From assembly GCF_004684775.1 (NCBI RefSeq), contig NZ_SRIC01000029.1, forward strand, positions 1 through 49,813: a DNA stretch of 49,813 nt, written 5' to 3'. Both the position numbers and the translations under genes were made by a program. The notes under the pieces are model-generated. The model had not been told where the DNA came from and made no database searches. It was given only the letters and a program-made list of their open reading frames with translations. The DNA comes from Streptomyces sp. MZ04. GTDB lineage: Bacteria; Actinomycetota; Actinomycetes; Streptomycetales; Streptomycetaceae. Below, in pieces: positions 49,612 to 49,813 of this stretch. Numbering within the stretch: position 1 is the stretch's first letter; the number at the start of each line of letters is the position of its first letter.

Positions 49612-49813
49612 ACGACCGGGCTCGACGCCCGCTAAGGCCCTCGTTGTGGCCACCTTGAAGGCCGCTCGAAACGTCCGACCCGGTCGTCGCCGCCCGCGAA
49701 CCGGGGACAGCACTGCCGAGCGGTGCCCATGTACGCGCTCCCAGCAGGGACTTCGGGTCAAAAACCCCTGTACGAAGACGACCTCGCCCCCCGGTTGTGG
49801 CAGCCCCCCACCC
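49612..49813. other. intergenic sequence at window end
   Basis: About 200 bp after the exporter stop. I see no complete gene, RNA or convincing terminator here. Open minus-strand frames exist but have no start signals or recognisable family match; the edge of another gene cannot be excluded. Confidence 0.3.

Noticed and set aside
48193..49761. Minus-strand ~520-codon open frame opposite the Bcr/CflA exporter
   Set aside because: Extremely charged low-complexity translation without homology. The plus strand encodes 12 clean transmembrane helices.
1..49813. CRISPR arrays, tRNA/rRNA genes, insertion sequences or attachment sites
   Set aside because: No regularly spaced repeat-spacer pattern, cloverleaf, transposase or integrase was found. 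The repeats present are short tandem arrays without spacers.

Overview
High-GC DNA with Streptomyces-type codon use, carrying a near-complete biosynthetic locus for a halogenated naphthoquinone meroterpenoid. The gene set closely matches napyradiomycin-type (A80915/SF2415-like) clusters: a 1,3,6,8-tetrahydroxynaphthalene synthase, two NphB-type aromatic prenyltransferases, three vanadium chloroperoxidase homologues, one flavin-dependent halogenase and a full mevalonate pathway. The host is most likely a streptomycete, possibly of the marine MAR4 lineage known for such compounds. The product assignment is inference from gene content.

Left flank (1-1.7 kb): 3' end of S-adenosylhomocysteine hydrolase, two tiny genes, a nitroreductase-family gene and several short tandem repeats. 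Isoprenoid supply (1.7-9.4 kb, minus strand): mevalonate kinase, diphosphomevalonate decarboxylase, phosphomevalonate kinase, type 2 IPP isomerase, HMG-CoA reductase, HMG-CoA synthase and an NphT7-type acetoacetyl-CoA synthase. The first five genes overlap their neighbours. A two-gene regulator pair resembling OvmZ/OvmW follows (9.85-10.66 kb).

Nitrogen chemistry (10.9-14.6 kb, plus strand): a CreE-like aspartate N-monooxygenase overlapping a CreD-like nitrosuccinate lyase, which together should make nitrous acid. A flavoprotein, a stand-alone cytochrome b (QcrB) paralogue and a DUF3099 protein follow to 19 kb. Then come a minus-strand ispE with a large internal deletion, a cation/proton antiporter, the plus-strand flavin halogenase and an ECF41-type sigma factor.

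Halogenation (23.9-30.7 kb, minus): three Tat-signal-bearing vanadium haloperoxidases, with a 14-TM exporter between the first and second. dxs and ispG (30.97-33.98 kb) add MEP-pathway capacity.

Assembly (34.1-47.1 kb, minus, mostly short gaps): THN synthase, cupin oxygenase, DegT aminotransferase, CreM-like ATP-dependent diazotase, methyltransferase, P-loop ATPase, flavodoxin-like reductase, SnoaL-like protein, an AvrD-KASIII-ACP module, a lavandulyl-type cis-prenyltransferase and two aromatic prenyltransferases flanking an HTH-less TetR-type domain. An AraC-family regulator and a divergent drug/H+ antiporter close the locus.

Proposed logic: five malonyl-CoA give THN; the cupin and aminotransferase give an amino-hydroxynaphthoquinone; the methyltransferase may methylate it; CreE/CreD nitrite plus the diazotase give a diazo (or, after reduction, deaminated) naphthoquinone; the prenyltransferases add C5 and C10 units; the haloperoxidases carry out chlorination, cyclisation and rearrangement. 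The least expected parts are the AvrD-KASIII-ACP module, the lone QcrB, the cis-prenyltransferase, the ispE deletion, and a ~100-bp regulatory block present both upstream of the mevalonate operon and upstream of the AraC gene.
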